From Moduliflexus sp964602655 (GTDB taxonomy: Bacteria; Moduliflexota; Moduliflexia; Moduliflexales; Moduliflexaceae), in contig CAZRSF010000002.1 of NCBI GenBank assembly GCA_964602655.1, positions 1 through 64,000 on the forward strand: 64,000 nt of DNA. The letters run 5' to 3'. The notes beneath the pieces were generated by a model that was not told the DNA's origin, searched no databases, and saw nothing but the letters and a program-made list of their open reading frames with translations. Position numbers and translations under genes: made by a program. Shown one piece after another: positions 15,481 to 23,466 of the stretch (position 1 is its first letter; every line of letters starts with the position of its first letter).

Positions 15481-16497
15481 ATGGCAAAAAACAAAGCAAA
15501 CCCAACGTTAGAAGAGATCGCTGCGAGCGCCGAAGTCTCGGTCGCGACGGTCTCCCGCGTGATCAATCGCTCCGGGCCGGTCAGCAGAGACCTGGAGCAG
15601 CGTGTCAAAGAGGCTCTGAAAGCGCTGGGAAAAGAAAAAATCAGGCCGGACGTGATCGCCTGCATTATCCCGGAGTTTTTGAATCCGGCAAACGGCATGA
15701 TTCTGACGGGCATTCAAGAAGAAGCCGAAAAACTCGGCATGCACTTGCTGATCGTTCCGGTCAGCGAAAAACCGGGCGCGCTGCGGCACAATTTGAACGT
15801 CTTGCGCTATGAAAGTCTCGATGGCGTGATTTTGCATCATCCTCAGATTGCGCCGGAGGACATCTGCGATGAATGCAATAACTCCGCCTTGCCCATCGTG
15901 ATGCTGCGGAAAAACGGAGCGGATTCGCGCATTTATTGCATTGATACGGATCGCGAAGGCGGGATGTATCAGGCAACACGACTGCTGCTCAGCCTGAATC
16001 ATACTGAAATTGCGTATTTATCAGGCGCATCGGAATCGGACGCCTCGCGCGCGCGATTGCAAGGCATTCGCCGCGCAATGGCGGAAGCCGATGTGACGCT
16101 GAAACCGGAATTGCATCGCGTGTGCCTCCCTACGATTGACGACGGCTTTCGCGTGACCAGCAATCTGCTGAATTTGCCGAAAGAGCAACGCCCGACCGCG
16201 ATTCTGGCCTATAACGATCTCGTCGCCATCGGCGCGTTACACGCCATCCGTTCCGCCGGGCTGTCCATCCCGGATGATATGTCGGTCATCGGTTTCGATA
16301 ATATTTATTTGACATCGCATACCAATCCGCCGTTGACGACGGTCGCGCAGCCGCATTATCAGAAAGGCCAGTTGGCCGTGCAGAAGCTGTACAACCATTC
16401 GAACGGATACGAAACGGATCAGGGAGGCTTCACGTTGCTGGAATGTTCGCTGGTGGTGCGCGAATCTACCGGCGCTTTGAAACGGGGAGGGGAATAA
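15481..16497 (+). CDS. LacI-family transcriptional regulator
   Basis: A 338-residue repressor. The N-terminal helix-turn-helix and hinge are clear (TLEEIAASAEVSVATVSRVI), followed by a periplasmic-binding-protein-like effector domain (about 60-330) that ends with GGFTLLECSLVVRES. It has a good ribosome site (AAGGA) and an ATG start. Divergent placement next to the UxaE-GH105/ABC operon makes it the likely local regulator, responding to a sugar or uronate intermediate. Confidence 0.92.
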   Translation: MAKNKANPTLEEIAASAEVSVATVSRVINRSGPVSRDLEQRVKEALKALGKEKIRPDVIACIIPEFLNPANGMILTGIQEEAEKLGMHLLIVPVSEKPGALRHNLNVLRYESLDGVILHHPQIAPEDICDECNNSALPIVMLRKNGADSRIYCIDTDREGGMYQATRLLLSLNHTEIAYLSGASESDASRARLQGIRRAMAEADVTLKPELHRVCLPTIDDGFRVTSNLLNLPKEQRPTAILAYNDLVAIGALHAIRSAGLSIPDDMSVIGFDNIYLTSHTNPPLTTVAQPHYQKGQLAVQKLYNHSNGYETDQGGFTLLECSLVVRESTGALKRGGE

Positions 16498-16527
16498 TTG
16501 ATTGAAACGCTGGGCAAGAGTGTTCAC

Positions 16528-16554
16528 GCATGAGGGCGGTGATTGCCCTCATGC
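16528..16554. terminator. Hairpin between convergent lacI-type and gap genes
   Basis: GCATGAGGGC and GCCCTCATGC form a 10-bp stem with a short loop, followed by CTTCCCCTTTCC rather than a clean T-run. It is a plausible transcription end for the regulator gene, but a weak one. Confidence 0.5.
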
Positions 16555-16583
16555 GCTTCCCCTTTCCTTATTGGACAATTCTC

Positions 16584-17636
16584 TTAAAGTAATTGCGCGA
16601 TTTTGTTTGCCAGGTCTGCCGTCCGACAGGAGTAACCCCATTCATTGTCATACCAGGTCACGACTTTCACCAGCGTGCCGCCAACGACCATATTGGTTGG
16701 TAAATCAACAATAGTTGAACGATCGTCTCCCTTAAAGTCCATTGATACCAGAGGATCGCCATATTCACCCGTGGTGAAGCCTAAAATGCCCTTTAATGCT
16801 CCGTTCGATGCCGTAACAAATGTGGCGTTGAGTTCTTCTTTCGTAGTTGCTTTTTCAACAGTAGCGACAAAATCAACGACAGAGACGGTTGGCGTCGGTA
16901 CGCGCATCGAAAATCCGTCGAATTTACCTTTTAATTCGGGAATCACCAATGCAAGCGCTTTTGCCGCGCCGGTCGTTGTCGGAATCATATTTAACCCAGC
17001 AGCCCGGGAACGGCGCAACTCTTTTTTGTGTCCCTGATCCAGGATGACCTGATCGTTGGTATACGAATGAATCGTTGTCATGACCCCAGCGATGATGCCG
17101 AATTTCTCATGGACAACTTTAGCGACAGGGGCCAGACAATTCGTTGTGCAAGAAGCGTTAGAGATGATGTGATGTTTGGCAGGATCATATTTATCATCAT
17201 TCACGCCCAACACCACCGTAATGTCTTCGTTTTTGGCAGGCGCTGAAATGATCACTTTTTTCGCGCCGCCTTTTTGAATATGAACATTGGCACCAGCTTT
17301 ACCTTTGGCAGGATCGCCCATGGCGTCTGTAAACAGGCCGGTAGATTCGATTACAATCTCCACGCCGAAGTCTTTCCAGGGCAGCGCACCAGGGTCTTTT
17401 TCGGCAAAGACAGTGATGGTTTTCCCATTCACGACAAGGTTATTTCCGACCACCTCAATCGTCGCATCGTATCTGCCGTAATTTGAATCGTACTTCAATA
17501 ATGATGCGTTCGTTTTCGAATCGAACAGATCGTTAATCGCTACTACATCCAGCGTGTCAGCATATCGTTCATTGATCGCCTTGAATACCTGACGACCGAT
17601 CCGGCCAAAACCGTTGATTCCGACTTTGATTGCCAT
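16584..17636 (-). CDS. gap: Glyceraldehyde-3-phosphate dehydrogenase, copy 1
   Basis: A 350-residue NAD-dependent enzyme that converts glyceraldehyde-3-phosphate plus phosphate to 1,3-bisphosphoglycerate. The N-terminal GINGFGRIGRQVFKAI and the active-site motif SNASCTTNCLAPV with its catalytic Cys are intact, and WYDNEWGYS is near the C-terminus. It has an excellent AGGAGG site. It is clearly diverged from the second gap gene at 34615. It is divergent from an HxlR regulator across a 213-base AT-rich region with paired palindromes, so it may be the regulated, stress- or condition-specific isoenzyme; that part is inference. Confidence 0.95.
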   Translation of the reverse strand: MAIKVGINGFGRIGRQVFKAINERYADTLDVVAINDLFDSKTNASLLKYDSNYGRYDATIEVVGNNLVVNGKTITVFAEKDPGALPWKDFGVEIVIESTGLFTDAMGDPAKGKAGANVHIQKGGAKKVIISAPAKNEDITVVLGVNDDKYDPAKHHIISNASCTTNCLAPVAKVVHEKFGIIAGVMTTIHSYTNDQVILDQGHKKELRRSRAAGLNMIPTTTGAAKALALVIPELKGKFDGFSMRVPTPTVSVVDFVATVEKATTKEELNATFVTASNGALKGILGFTTGEYGDPLVSMDFKGDDRSTIVDLPTNMVVGGTLVKVVTWYDNEWGYSCRTADLANKIAQLL

Positions 17637-17748
17637 GATAAAAATCCTCCTGAGAAAGTTATTGTTGAATTACCTTATATCCTTTTCTGAATGGATCAGT
17701 TTCGATCTTTCATTCTCAAAAATGCGAGCAAACATATGTACCAATTTC

Positions 17749-17798
17749 ACTTGCATTTTACAAGTATAATTATAATGCATAACTTGCAAAATGCAAGT
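17749..17798. promoter_or_regulatory. Paired 17-base operator-like palindromes between gap and hxlR
   Basis: ACTTGCATTTTACAAGT (17749-17765) and ACTTGCAAAATGCAAGT (17782-17798) share ACTTGCA/CAAGT arms. Their centres are 33 bases apart, close to three helical turns, and a TATAATTATAATGC stretch lies between. This arrangement suits binding of two regulator dimers controlling both divergent genes. The HxlR protein next door is the obvious candidate. Confidence 0.65.
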
Positions 17799-17849
17799 AA
17801 TTTTTAGAAAATATTTGACATTTATCAAAGATTCAACTAAATTTGCCAT

Positions 17850-18254
17850 ATGAGAAAAATTAAAAGAAGATCCGATTGCGCCATTAGCTTAGCCCTGGAT
17901 ATTTTAGGTGATAAATGGGCGTTATTGATTATTCGAGACATGATATTTCATGGAAAAAACACGTATGGAGATTTTTTAAAGTCGAACGAAAAAATAGCAA
18001 CAAATATTCTTGCAGATAAATTAGCATTTTTAGAATCAGATGGCATCCTTGAAAAGACGACTCACCCGGAAAGTAAAGCAAAATTCCTGTATAAGTTAAC
18101 TCAAAAGGGGATAGATTTGCTGCCGATCTTAATCGAAATTATCCTCTGGAGTGATAAATATTTTGATATTTCAGAATACGGAAGAGCTTTTGCAGAGGAA
18201 ATCAGGAAAAATAAAGAAGAAGCCATCGAAAAAATCCTACATACCCTCAAGTAA
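17850..18254 (+). CDS. HxlR-family transcriptional regulator
   Basis: A 134-residue winged-helix protein. The family N-terminus is present: a Cys (C10 in RRSDCAISLALDILGDKWAL) ahead of the first helix, then LIIRDMIFHGKNTYGDFL and a wing region around LEKTTHPESK. HxlR proteins sense aldehydes, quinones or thiol stress, in several cases through this Cys. The gene is notably AT-rich compared with its neighbours, a possible sign of transfer. It is divergent from gap copy 1 with shared operator-like sites. Confidence 0.88.
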   Translation: MRKIKRRSDCAISLALDILGDKWALLIIRDMIFHGKNTYGDFLKSNEKIATNILADKLAFLESDGILEKTTHPESKAKFLYKLTQKGIDLLPILIEIILWSDKYFDISEYGRAFAEEIRKNKEEAIEKILHTLK

Positions 18255-18359
18255 TACCAATTGTAGTAAAAACGATCATATATTTCAGAATTCCGCGGTC
18301 TTCAAGACCTCGGAATTCTTGACTGATCAAATATGATCTTTTCAAACACAATTGGTATA
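18254..18359. repeat. MITE-like element with ATACCAATTG ends
   Basis: The outer ends ATACCAATTGT and ACAATTGGTAT are inverted, then GATCATAT/ATATGATC, then the inner hairpin GAATTCCGCGGTCTTC/AAGACCTCGGAATTC. The symmetry spans about 105 bases. It begins at the hxlR stop codon. A partial copy of the outer arm is at about 56065-56092, and an inner-arm relative (CCGAGGTCTTCAATACCTCG) is near 54402. It is probably a non-autonomous mobile repeat. Confidence 0.7.
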
Positions 18360-18429
18360 ACTCGGAAAGAAAGATTCCTATCCCCCCTGAATTCTTTTAT
18401 ATTCAGGCGAGAATAAGAAAATCTAATGC

Positions 18430-19359
18430 ATGAATGCACAGAACGAATTAGAACAGTTACGCCAACATCCCGAAATTTGCATGACATTTGCGCGGGGTAT
18501 TTGTCAGAAGCATCACATTTCAGGCGAATGTTCGCGCATGGCGGACGGCTCGCAACCGGTGTTTGCGACCGAAGATCGCCGGATGATCAAGATTTTTTCG
18601 CCGCAAGACCGCAAAGAAGCCGAAAATGAGGCGTTCTTTTTGGAACGATTATATCGCCGTTTGCCGATTGCGACGCCGCGCCTCGATGCTTTTGATGATT
18701 GGGAAGGCTATCCGTACATTATCATGGAGCAGCTTGAAGGAACGCCGCTGAATCGGGAATGGAATACGCTTGCAGATGAGGAGAAGCGCCAGATCGTCCG
18801 TCAATTGGGCGAGACTGCCCGCGCGTTGCATTCGCTGCCGGTCGCGTTGTTCGACGCCGCGCCGTTTCAATGGGACGCCTTTATTGAGCATCAACGCGCT
18901 GCGCTGTTAGAGAATCATCAGCGTTTCGGGCTTGCGCCGGAATGGCTGTCGCAATTGACCGACTACATGGATGCGTATCCGCTTGATCTCCACAATGTCA
19001 AACAGATGGCTCCGCTGCATACGGAATTCATGCTGGAACATCTCTTTGTCAAACAGGAAGGTACGGAATTGATAATTTCCGGGCTGATTGATTTCGAGCC
19101 GTCAATGGTGGGGCAGCGGGAATATGATTTGTGCGCGGTCGGGATATTTATCACGCAAGGGAGCAGCAAACTCTTCCGCGAATTTCTGTTGTCGTATGGC
19201 TATGCTGATTCAGAACTCACTGACGAATTGCGCCGCAGAATCATGATGTGGCTGCTGCTGCACCGGTACAGCAACTTGAATTGGTTTCTGACGCGCATTC
19301 CGGCGGATGTGTGCTTCACGAAATTGGAAGAGTTAGAGCGGTATTGGTTCGGCGCATAA
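18430..19359 (+). CDS. APH-fold phosphotransferase with altered catalytic motif
   Basis: A 309-residue protein of the aminoglycoside/choline phosphotransferase superfamily: PYIIMEQLEGTPL hinge region, then the catalytic loop and metal-binding loop. The Brenner motif H-x-D-x4-N reads H197-T-E199-F-M-L-E-H204, so the base Asp is Glu and the Asn is His. The DFG-like Asp is kept (D221 in GLIDFEPSMVG). The enzyme may be weakly active, have a shifted mechanism, or act as a binding protein. The substrate is unknown. It stands alone between an AT-rich repeat and a convergent terminator. Confidence 0.75.
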   Translation: MNAQNELEQLRQHPEICMTFARGICQKHHISGECSRMADGSQPVFATEDRRMIKIFSPQDRKEAENEAFFLERLYRRLPIATPRLDAFDDWEGYPYIIMEQLEGTPLNREWNTLADEEKRQIVRQLGETARALHSLPVALFDAAPFQWDAFIEHQRAALLENHQRFGLAPEWLSQLTDYMDAYPLDLHNVKQMAPLHTEFMLEHLFVKQEGTELIISGLIDFEPSMVGQREYDLCAVGIFITQGSSKLFREFLLSYGYADSELTDELRRRIMMWLLLHRYSNLNWFLTRIPADVCFTKLEELERYWFGA

Positions 19360-19381
19360 TTCGAATAATCCCCCCTGAATA

Positions 19382-19415
19382 ACGGCCATCCGATTGTCAT
19401 CTCGGATGGCCGTTT
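19382..19415. terminator. Bidirectional terminator
   Basis: AACGGCCATCCGA and TCGGATGGCCGTTT form a strong stem between the convergent phosphotransferase and DegQ genes. Confidence 0.8.
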
Positions 19416-19420
19416 CTGTG

Positions 19421-20800
19421 CTATTGTCGCTCAAGCGTGACGTAGTAGCCGCGAGTGCCGCGTTGAATCAAAAAGACCGCGCCGGTTTGCTGGCGAATCT
19501 TGCTCATAATCTCGCCGAAATCAGTCATGTTGCCGACCGGAACGCCTTCGATCTGGCGGATAATATCGCCCGGCTCGATCCCGACCTGCGCGGCGGAACT
19601 TTCGGGGCGGATTTTGTCAATCAGTACGCCCTGACGGGTTTGCAGGCCATATTCTTGCACGTTCCGGTTTGTAATCTCTGCCGCAGAGACGCCGAATTCT
19701 TGATACGCCAATTTGACCGCCTGTTCCTGCGAGAATTCTTCGGCCTTCACCGCAAGCGTCAGCGGCTTGCCATCTCGGAATACGGCGAACGTCAGCGTGT
19801 CGCTGGCGGTGTACTCATCCAAAACCGTTTGATAGGCGGCTTGATCGCGAATCGGTTGTTCGTTGATTTTGACTAAAATATCGCCCTGCGTCAATCCGGC
19901 GCGTTCGGCGGCACTGCCGTCGAAGACCTGCGCAATCAGGACGCCGTCAGCGGAATCGTATTTGAAATATTGCGCGACTGCCGGCGTAATATCCTGCACC
20001 GCAATGCCGATCCAGGCCGCGCGGACTTTGCCGTATTCGATCAGTTCGCTGATAATCCGCTTCGCCTTGTCAATCGGAATCGCAAACCCGATGCCCTGCG
20101 CCTCGCTGTAAATCGCGGTGTTGATGCCGATGACGTCGCCGAGAATATTGATGAGCGGGCCGCCGCTGTTGCCCGGATTGATCGGCGTATCGGTTTGAAT
20201 AAAGCCGCGCAGCGTTTGCTCGTCCGACAGGCGAATCGAGCGATCCAACGCGCTGATCACGCCGGTCGTGATGGTATGCGACAGGCCGAACGGGTTGCCG
20301 ATAGCGATGACCGGTTCGCCGATCATCAAGTCGTTCGAGATGCCCATGTCCGCGACCGGCACGTCTTCTTCGGTCACGAGCTTGACAATCGCCAGATCGG
20401 ATTTCGGATCCGTGCCGACGATTTCGCCCTCGAATTCGCGGTTATCCGCCAGCGTGACCGTGATTTTCGAGGCTCTCAGCACGACATGATAATTGGTCAG
20501 CACGTAGCGGCGTTTATCAATGATCACGCCCGAACCGAGGCTGTTTTGCTTATATTCCCGGCGCGGAAACGGATCGAAAAAATCGCGGAAGAACTGGTCG
20601 AAAAACGGGTCGGACGAACCGAACTGGCTCTGCCGACGCACGATCTGCTCCGTGCTGATATTCACGACCGCCGGGCCAGCCTTTTCGACCGCCTCGACAA
20701 TCGGCGTCCGGCGCAGCGAATCGGGGGCGGCATCGGTTTCAGAAGGAACGATGACAACACAAATAATACACAGAGTAGCAAACCAAAACATGCGTTTCAT
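19421..20800 (-). CDS. degQ: DegP/DegQ-type periplasmic serine protease
   Basis: A 459-residue HtrA-family protease for envelope protein quality control. It has an N-terminal signal peptide (MKRMFWFATLCIICVVIVPS). The catalytic triad is visible: H105 (LTNYHVVL), D135 (SDLAIVK) and S212 (NPGNSGGPL). Two PDZ domains follow (about 270-360 and 370-455; GLTQGDILVKIN and GIEPGDIIRQI). The length and two-PDZ layout match DegQ/DegP. The start has AAGGAG at good spacing. It ends a run of minus-strand genes from yhbY, but its own leader suggests independent control. Confidence 0.93.
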   Translation of the reverse strand: MKRMFWFATLCIICVVIVPSETDAAPDSLRRTPIVEAVEKAGPAVVNISTEQIVRRQSQFGSSDPFFDQFFRDFFDPFPRREYKQNSLGSGVIIDKRRYVLTNYHVVLRASKITVTLADNREFEGEIVGTDPKSDLAIVKLVTEEDVPVADMGISNDLMIGEPVIAIGNPFGLSHTITTGVISALDRSIRLSDEQTLRGFIQTDTPINPGNSGGPLINILGDVIGINTAIYSEAQGIGFAIPIDKAKRIISELIEYGKVRAAWIGIAVQDITPAVAQYFKYDSADGVLIAQVFDGSAAERAGLTQGDILVKINEQPIRDQAAYQTVLDEYTASDTLTFAVFRDGKPLTLAVKAEEFSQEQAVKLAYQEFGVSAAEITNRNVQEYGLQTRQGVLIDKIRPESSAAQVGIEPGDIIRQIEGVPVGNMTDFGEIMSKIRQQTGAVFLIQRGTRGYYVTLERQ

Positions 20801-20822
20801 CTGGAAACTCCTTTTATTCTCC

Positions 20823-21308
20823 TTATTCTCCTGCCTTTTGCTTTAACAATCGAATCACTGCATCGGAAATCCACAGGCCTTCATTTCTCAGTTTGAAAAG
20901 CGCTTGTTCGACAGAATGAAGAAGTCCCTGTTTTTTTGCCAAAATCAGAACCGAGCCAGTCCCTAACGTTCGGATTCCCAATGAAAGGGCGCAACGTTTC
21001 GCAGCTCTATCATCAAGCATGGCGTAATATTCTCGATATTGATACGCAAAACTCAACGTTGACGTTTCTCCCTCGCCTAAATCCCAATACACGATTTCCT
21101 CGTGATTCGTGACAGCTTTCTTCTGTAGCCAGGCGATTTCTGTTAGTTGGCGAGCGGCCTTATCTTCTCGCGGGGAGGCGAGAATCTCCTGCCAAACCGC
21201 ATCTGGAATAACGATCTCCTCAAATAATTTCGGTAAAATTTCCACCATGCCAGCGTTGCAAAGCAAAATCAATGGGGAAGCATTGATCACGATTTTTTTA
21301 GCAAGCAT
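20823..21308 (-). CDS. DUF3368 PIN-like protein (putative toxin)
   Basis: A 161-residue PIN-like protein. The N-terminal VINASPLILLCNAG keeps the family pattern (Asn/Asp then Ser-Pro), and mid-protein acidic residues appear in DLGEGETSTL and AMLDDRAAKRCA, in the order expected for a PIN active site. DUF3368 proteins are VapC-like and are typically paired with UPF0175 proteins, as here. I chose ATG 21308, which overlaps the end of the upstream partner by 11 bases, over the longer 21326 start. Confidence 0.82.
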   Translation of the reverse strand: MLAKKIVINASPLILLCNAGMVEILPKLFEEIVIPDAVWQEILASPREDKAARQLTEIAWLQKKAVTNHEEIVYWDLGEGETSTLSFAYQYREYYAMLDDRAAKRCALSLGIRTLGTGSVLILAKKQGLLHSVEQALFKLRNEGLWISDAVIRLLKQKAGE

Positions 21309-21576
21309 GACGCAATTCCTCTTCAATACTGGCCGAAGTGTCTTGAAGAACAGAGACCTGATAGCGCGTTAATAATTTTATGAATTCATAGCGCGTCAGT
21401 CCGGCAATTTCAGCAGCTTTGTCTTGCGAAATCTGCCCGAGTTCATACCATTTGACTGTTGCGGCATATTTCATTTCTTGAAGAAACTCTGTCGGGTCTT
21501 TTCGCAGTGCGGAAAATGCCGATTCCGGCAGCATGATCGCATACGAATTCATCTGTTTCATGGTTGCTGTTGTCAT
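21298..21576 (-). CDS. UPF0175 protein (putative antitoxin)
   Basis: A 92-residue protein. The central segment FLQEMKYAATVKWYELGQIS and the helix-turn-helix-like DKAAEIAGLTRYEFIKLL define UPF0175. These are usually encoded just ahead of DUF3368 PIN proteins and are thought to act as antitoxins. The start follows GGTGA. Its stop lies inside the start of the toxin gene, giving translational coupling. Confidence 0.82.
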   Translation of the reverse strand: MTTATMKQMNSYAIMLPESAFSALRKDPTEFLQEMKYAATVKWYELGQISQDKAAEIAGLTRYEFIKLLTRYQVSVLQDTSASIEEELRHAC

Positions 21577-21589
21577 TATTTCACCTTTA

Positions 21590-22135
21590 TCATATCCGCA
21601 GATTCGCGTCGCGCATCTGCTTGAGCAAAGTTTTGCGGACGCCCTCGAAAAAGCGCATGGCGAGCGGCGCGCGGTAATCGAAATACGTCCATTCCAACGT
21701 ATGAAAGACCCGTTTTTTGCACATATACGTCAATTCCGCATGAATCCCTTTTCCTAAATAAATGCGGTGCGTGTAGGGTTTCGTGGTCGCAAGCACCATG
21801 TGCGCGGCGGTCAGATAGCCTGGGTCAATATTGATGCGGCGATTGCCGCTCGCCGCGCAGCGCTGCTCGATGTCGTTCGTCAGCAGCTTGATCTCCGGCA
21901 GCGTCTCGACCAGAATCATGTCCGTAAAACTGACGAAACATTTTTGCAGTTCCGTCCCCATTTCCGGCTGATAATACGAGGTGAAGGCGTCGAAGGAAAA
22001 GAGGTCGCTTTTGGCGTCAATCGGGCTGAAACGCTGTGTCAATTCCCGTTCGATGTCCGCCAGCAGCGTCATATCCGAGGTCGTCAGGGCGGCGATGAGT
22101 TTGCCGTGCCGCGCGGTGAGTCGTGGTTCGTCCAT
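21590..22135 (-). CDS. DUF4416 family protein
   Basis: A 181-residue protein recognised by the pattern RRINIDPGYLTAAHMVLATT...HRIYLGKGIHAELT...WTYFDYR. DUF4416 proteins have no established function. The start is 11 bases after the stop of the YhbY gene, with no clear ribosome site, so it is probably translated by coupling. Confidence 0.8.
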   Translation of the reverse strand: MDEPRLTARHGKLIAALTTSDMTLLADIERELTQRFSPIDAKSDLFSFDAFTSYYQPEMGTELQKCFVSFTDMILVETLPEIKLLTNDIEQRCAASGNRRINIDPGYLTAAHMVLATTKPYTHRIYLGKGIHAELTYMCKKRVFHTLEWTYFDYRAPLAMRFFEGVRKTLLKQMRDANLRI

Positions 22136-22146
22136 ACGTGGCGTAC

Positions 22147-22479
22147 TTATGCGTTTTTCGGCGACGGAGTCGTTCGTTTGACCGGCAGCTCGATTTTGCG
22201 TTTTTCCGGGTCAGATTGCTGGCGATATAAAATCGCGATGTTGCCAATCAGACCGAGTAATTCGCAGTGAGTCTGCTCCGCGATCTCGGCGGTCAATTCT
22301 TTTTTCTGTTCTTTGAGGCTGTTGAATTTGACTTTGATCAGTTCATGCAGATCCAGCGCGATATTGATCTCGGCAATCTGGGTGGGAGTCACGCCGTGCT
22401 GTCCGATCAGAATCACGGGTTTCAAATGGTGCGCCAATCCGCGCAAATAGGTTCGTACCGAACCGGGTAATGTTTTCAT
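22147..22479 (-). CDS. yhbY: YhbY/CRM-domain RNA-binding protein
   Basis: A 110-residue CRM-domain protein: LRGLAHHLKPVILIGQHGVT and HELIKVKF with the expected GxxG-like loop. Family members associate with the assembling large ribosomal subunit. Start ATG 22479 is chosen because TTGGAG lies 6 bases ahead. It heads the yhbY-DUF4416 gene pair. Confidence 0.88.
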   Translation of the reverse strand: MKTLPGSVRTYLRGLAHHLKPVILIGQHGVTPTQIAEINIALDLHELIKVKFNSLKEQKKELTAEIAEQTHCELLGLIGNIAILYRQQSDPEKRKIELPVKRTTPSPKNA

Positions 22480-22510
22480 GTGTTCTCCAATCAATCGAGT
22501 CAATACAGAA

Positions 22511-22540
22511 CCCCTGTCAGGGGTCGAACCCTGACAGGGG
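22511..22540. repeat. CCTGNCAGGG palindrome, copy 1
   Basis: CCCCTGTCAGGGG-TCGA-ACCCTGACAGGGG in the yhbY upstream region. Others of this family are at 25879, 40416, 43978 and 53076; all have a TTCGAA-type loop. Confidence 0.8.
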
Positions 22541-22628
22541 TAATTTCATAAATCTCTATCATAACAACGGTTATAAACGCTGACAAAGAAGTCAAGGAAA
22601 TTTGCGTTTGTGCGTTCTGACGTATGAT

Positions 22629-23450
22629 TTACCGATTTTTTCTATCAACCGTACACATATCTCGGATTGCGTCGCGTTCATTTTCTATCGAAAACCCCTG
22701 CGTCAAGACAATCCCGCATGTCGCCCGAAATTTGTCGTTATCCGATGCTTGCAACGCGAGCAAGCCTTCCTTTACGAATCGCGAAGTATAAAGATTGTAT
22801 TCTTTTCCATGCTTCAGCACAAGCTGCTCGATACAAGAGGCAAGAGAAATATCGTTCAGATGAGCCGCGAGATAAAAAAGATTCGAAAAATAGACGAAGT
22901 CGAGGTCTTCCTGCCCTTGACATGCGGCGGTCAATTCTTGCCGAATTATCGAGGCGTAACGGGAAGCGTGTCGAGCATAACTTCTTCGAATGGGCTCAAT
23001 AACACGACCTGAATAGCTTAAATGATACTCCATTCTTTTTTGAGAAAATATCCATTCAACTACAGTCGCGATTGAAGCGAGCCATAGCAATGAGAAGATG
23101 ATAACAAGCGTCTTTGATTTCCTTGAATGCACGGATAACGGAATTCGGAAAAATCGTATTCCTGCTTGAACAGAACGAAATATTACGACAAGAATAGGAA
23201 GGAGCATTATGATTGAAAGTGCCCCATTTCCAATGAACACCCATCCAAATAGCACTCCCAAAAATAAAAATAACGATTTCGGCTGAGAAATCCATGTAGG
23301 AAGTATCTGGAATAAAGAGAGGATTCGTCGAATTATCAGCATAAGCACAGCGAAGGGGAATAACGGACAAATCCAGGGAGCGAAGAAATCCAAGATATGG
23401 TCTACACACATTCCGCACGCCAATAACGATCCTGATATGATTCCTATCAT
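22629..23450 (-). CDS. Hypothetical membrane protein
   Basis: A 273-residue protein with about four hydrophobic helices in the first 135 residues (for example PLFPFAVLMLIIRRILSLF and GALSIIMLLPILVVIF), then a soluble helical tail of about 140 residues containing two Cys. No family is recognised. Its start lies 16 bases past the stop of the larger membrane protein gene upstream, so the two form an operon. Base composition is more AT-rich than the partner. Confidence 0.55.
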   Translation of the reverse strand: MIGIISGSLLACGMCVDHILDFFAPWICPLFPFAVLMLIIRRILSLFQILPTWISQPKSLFLFLGVLFGWVFIGNGALSIIMLLPILVVIFRSVQAGIRFFRIPLSVHSRKSKTLVIIFSLLWLASIATVVEWIFSQKRMEYHLSYSGRVIEPIRRSYARHASRYASIIRQELTAACQGQEDLDFVYFSNLFYLAAHLNDISLASCIEQLVLKHGKEYNLYTSRFVKEGLLALQASDNDKFRATCGIVLTQGFSIENERDAIRDMCTVDRKNR

Positions 23451-23466
23451 ACTTTATCTACTCCAA

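Noticed and set aside
19970..20896. 308-codon plus-strand frame opposite degQ
   Set aside because: The composition is Arg/Asp/Ala-rich shadow sequence, with no domain, antisense to a catalytically intact protease.
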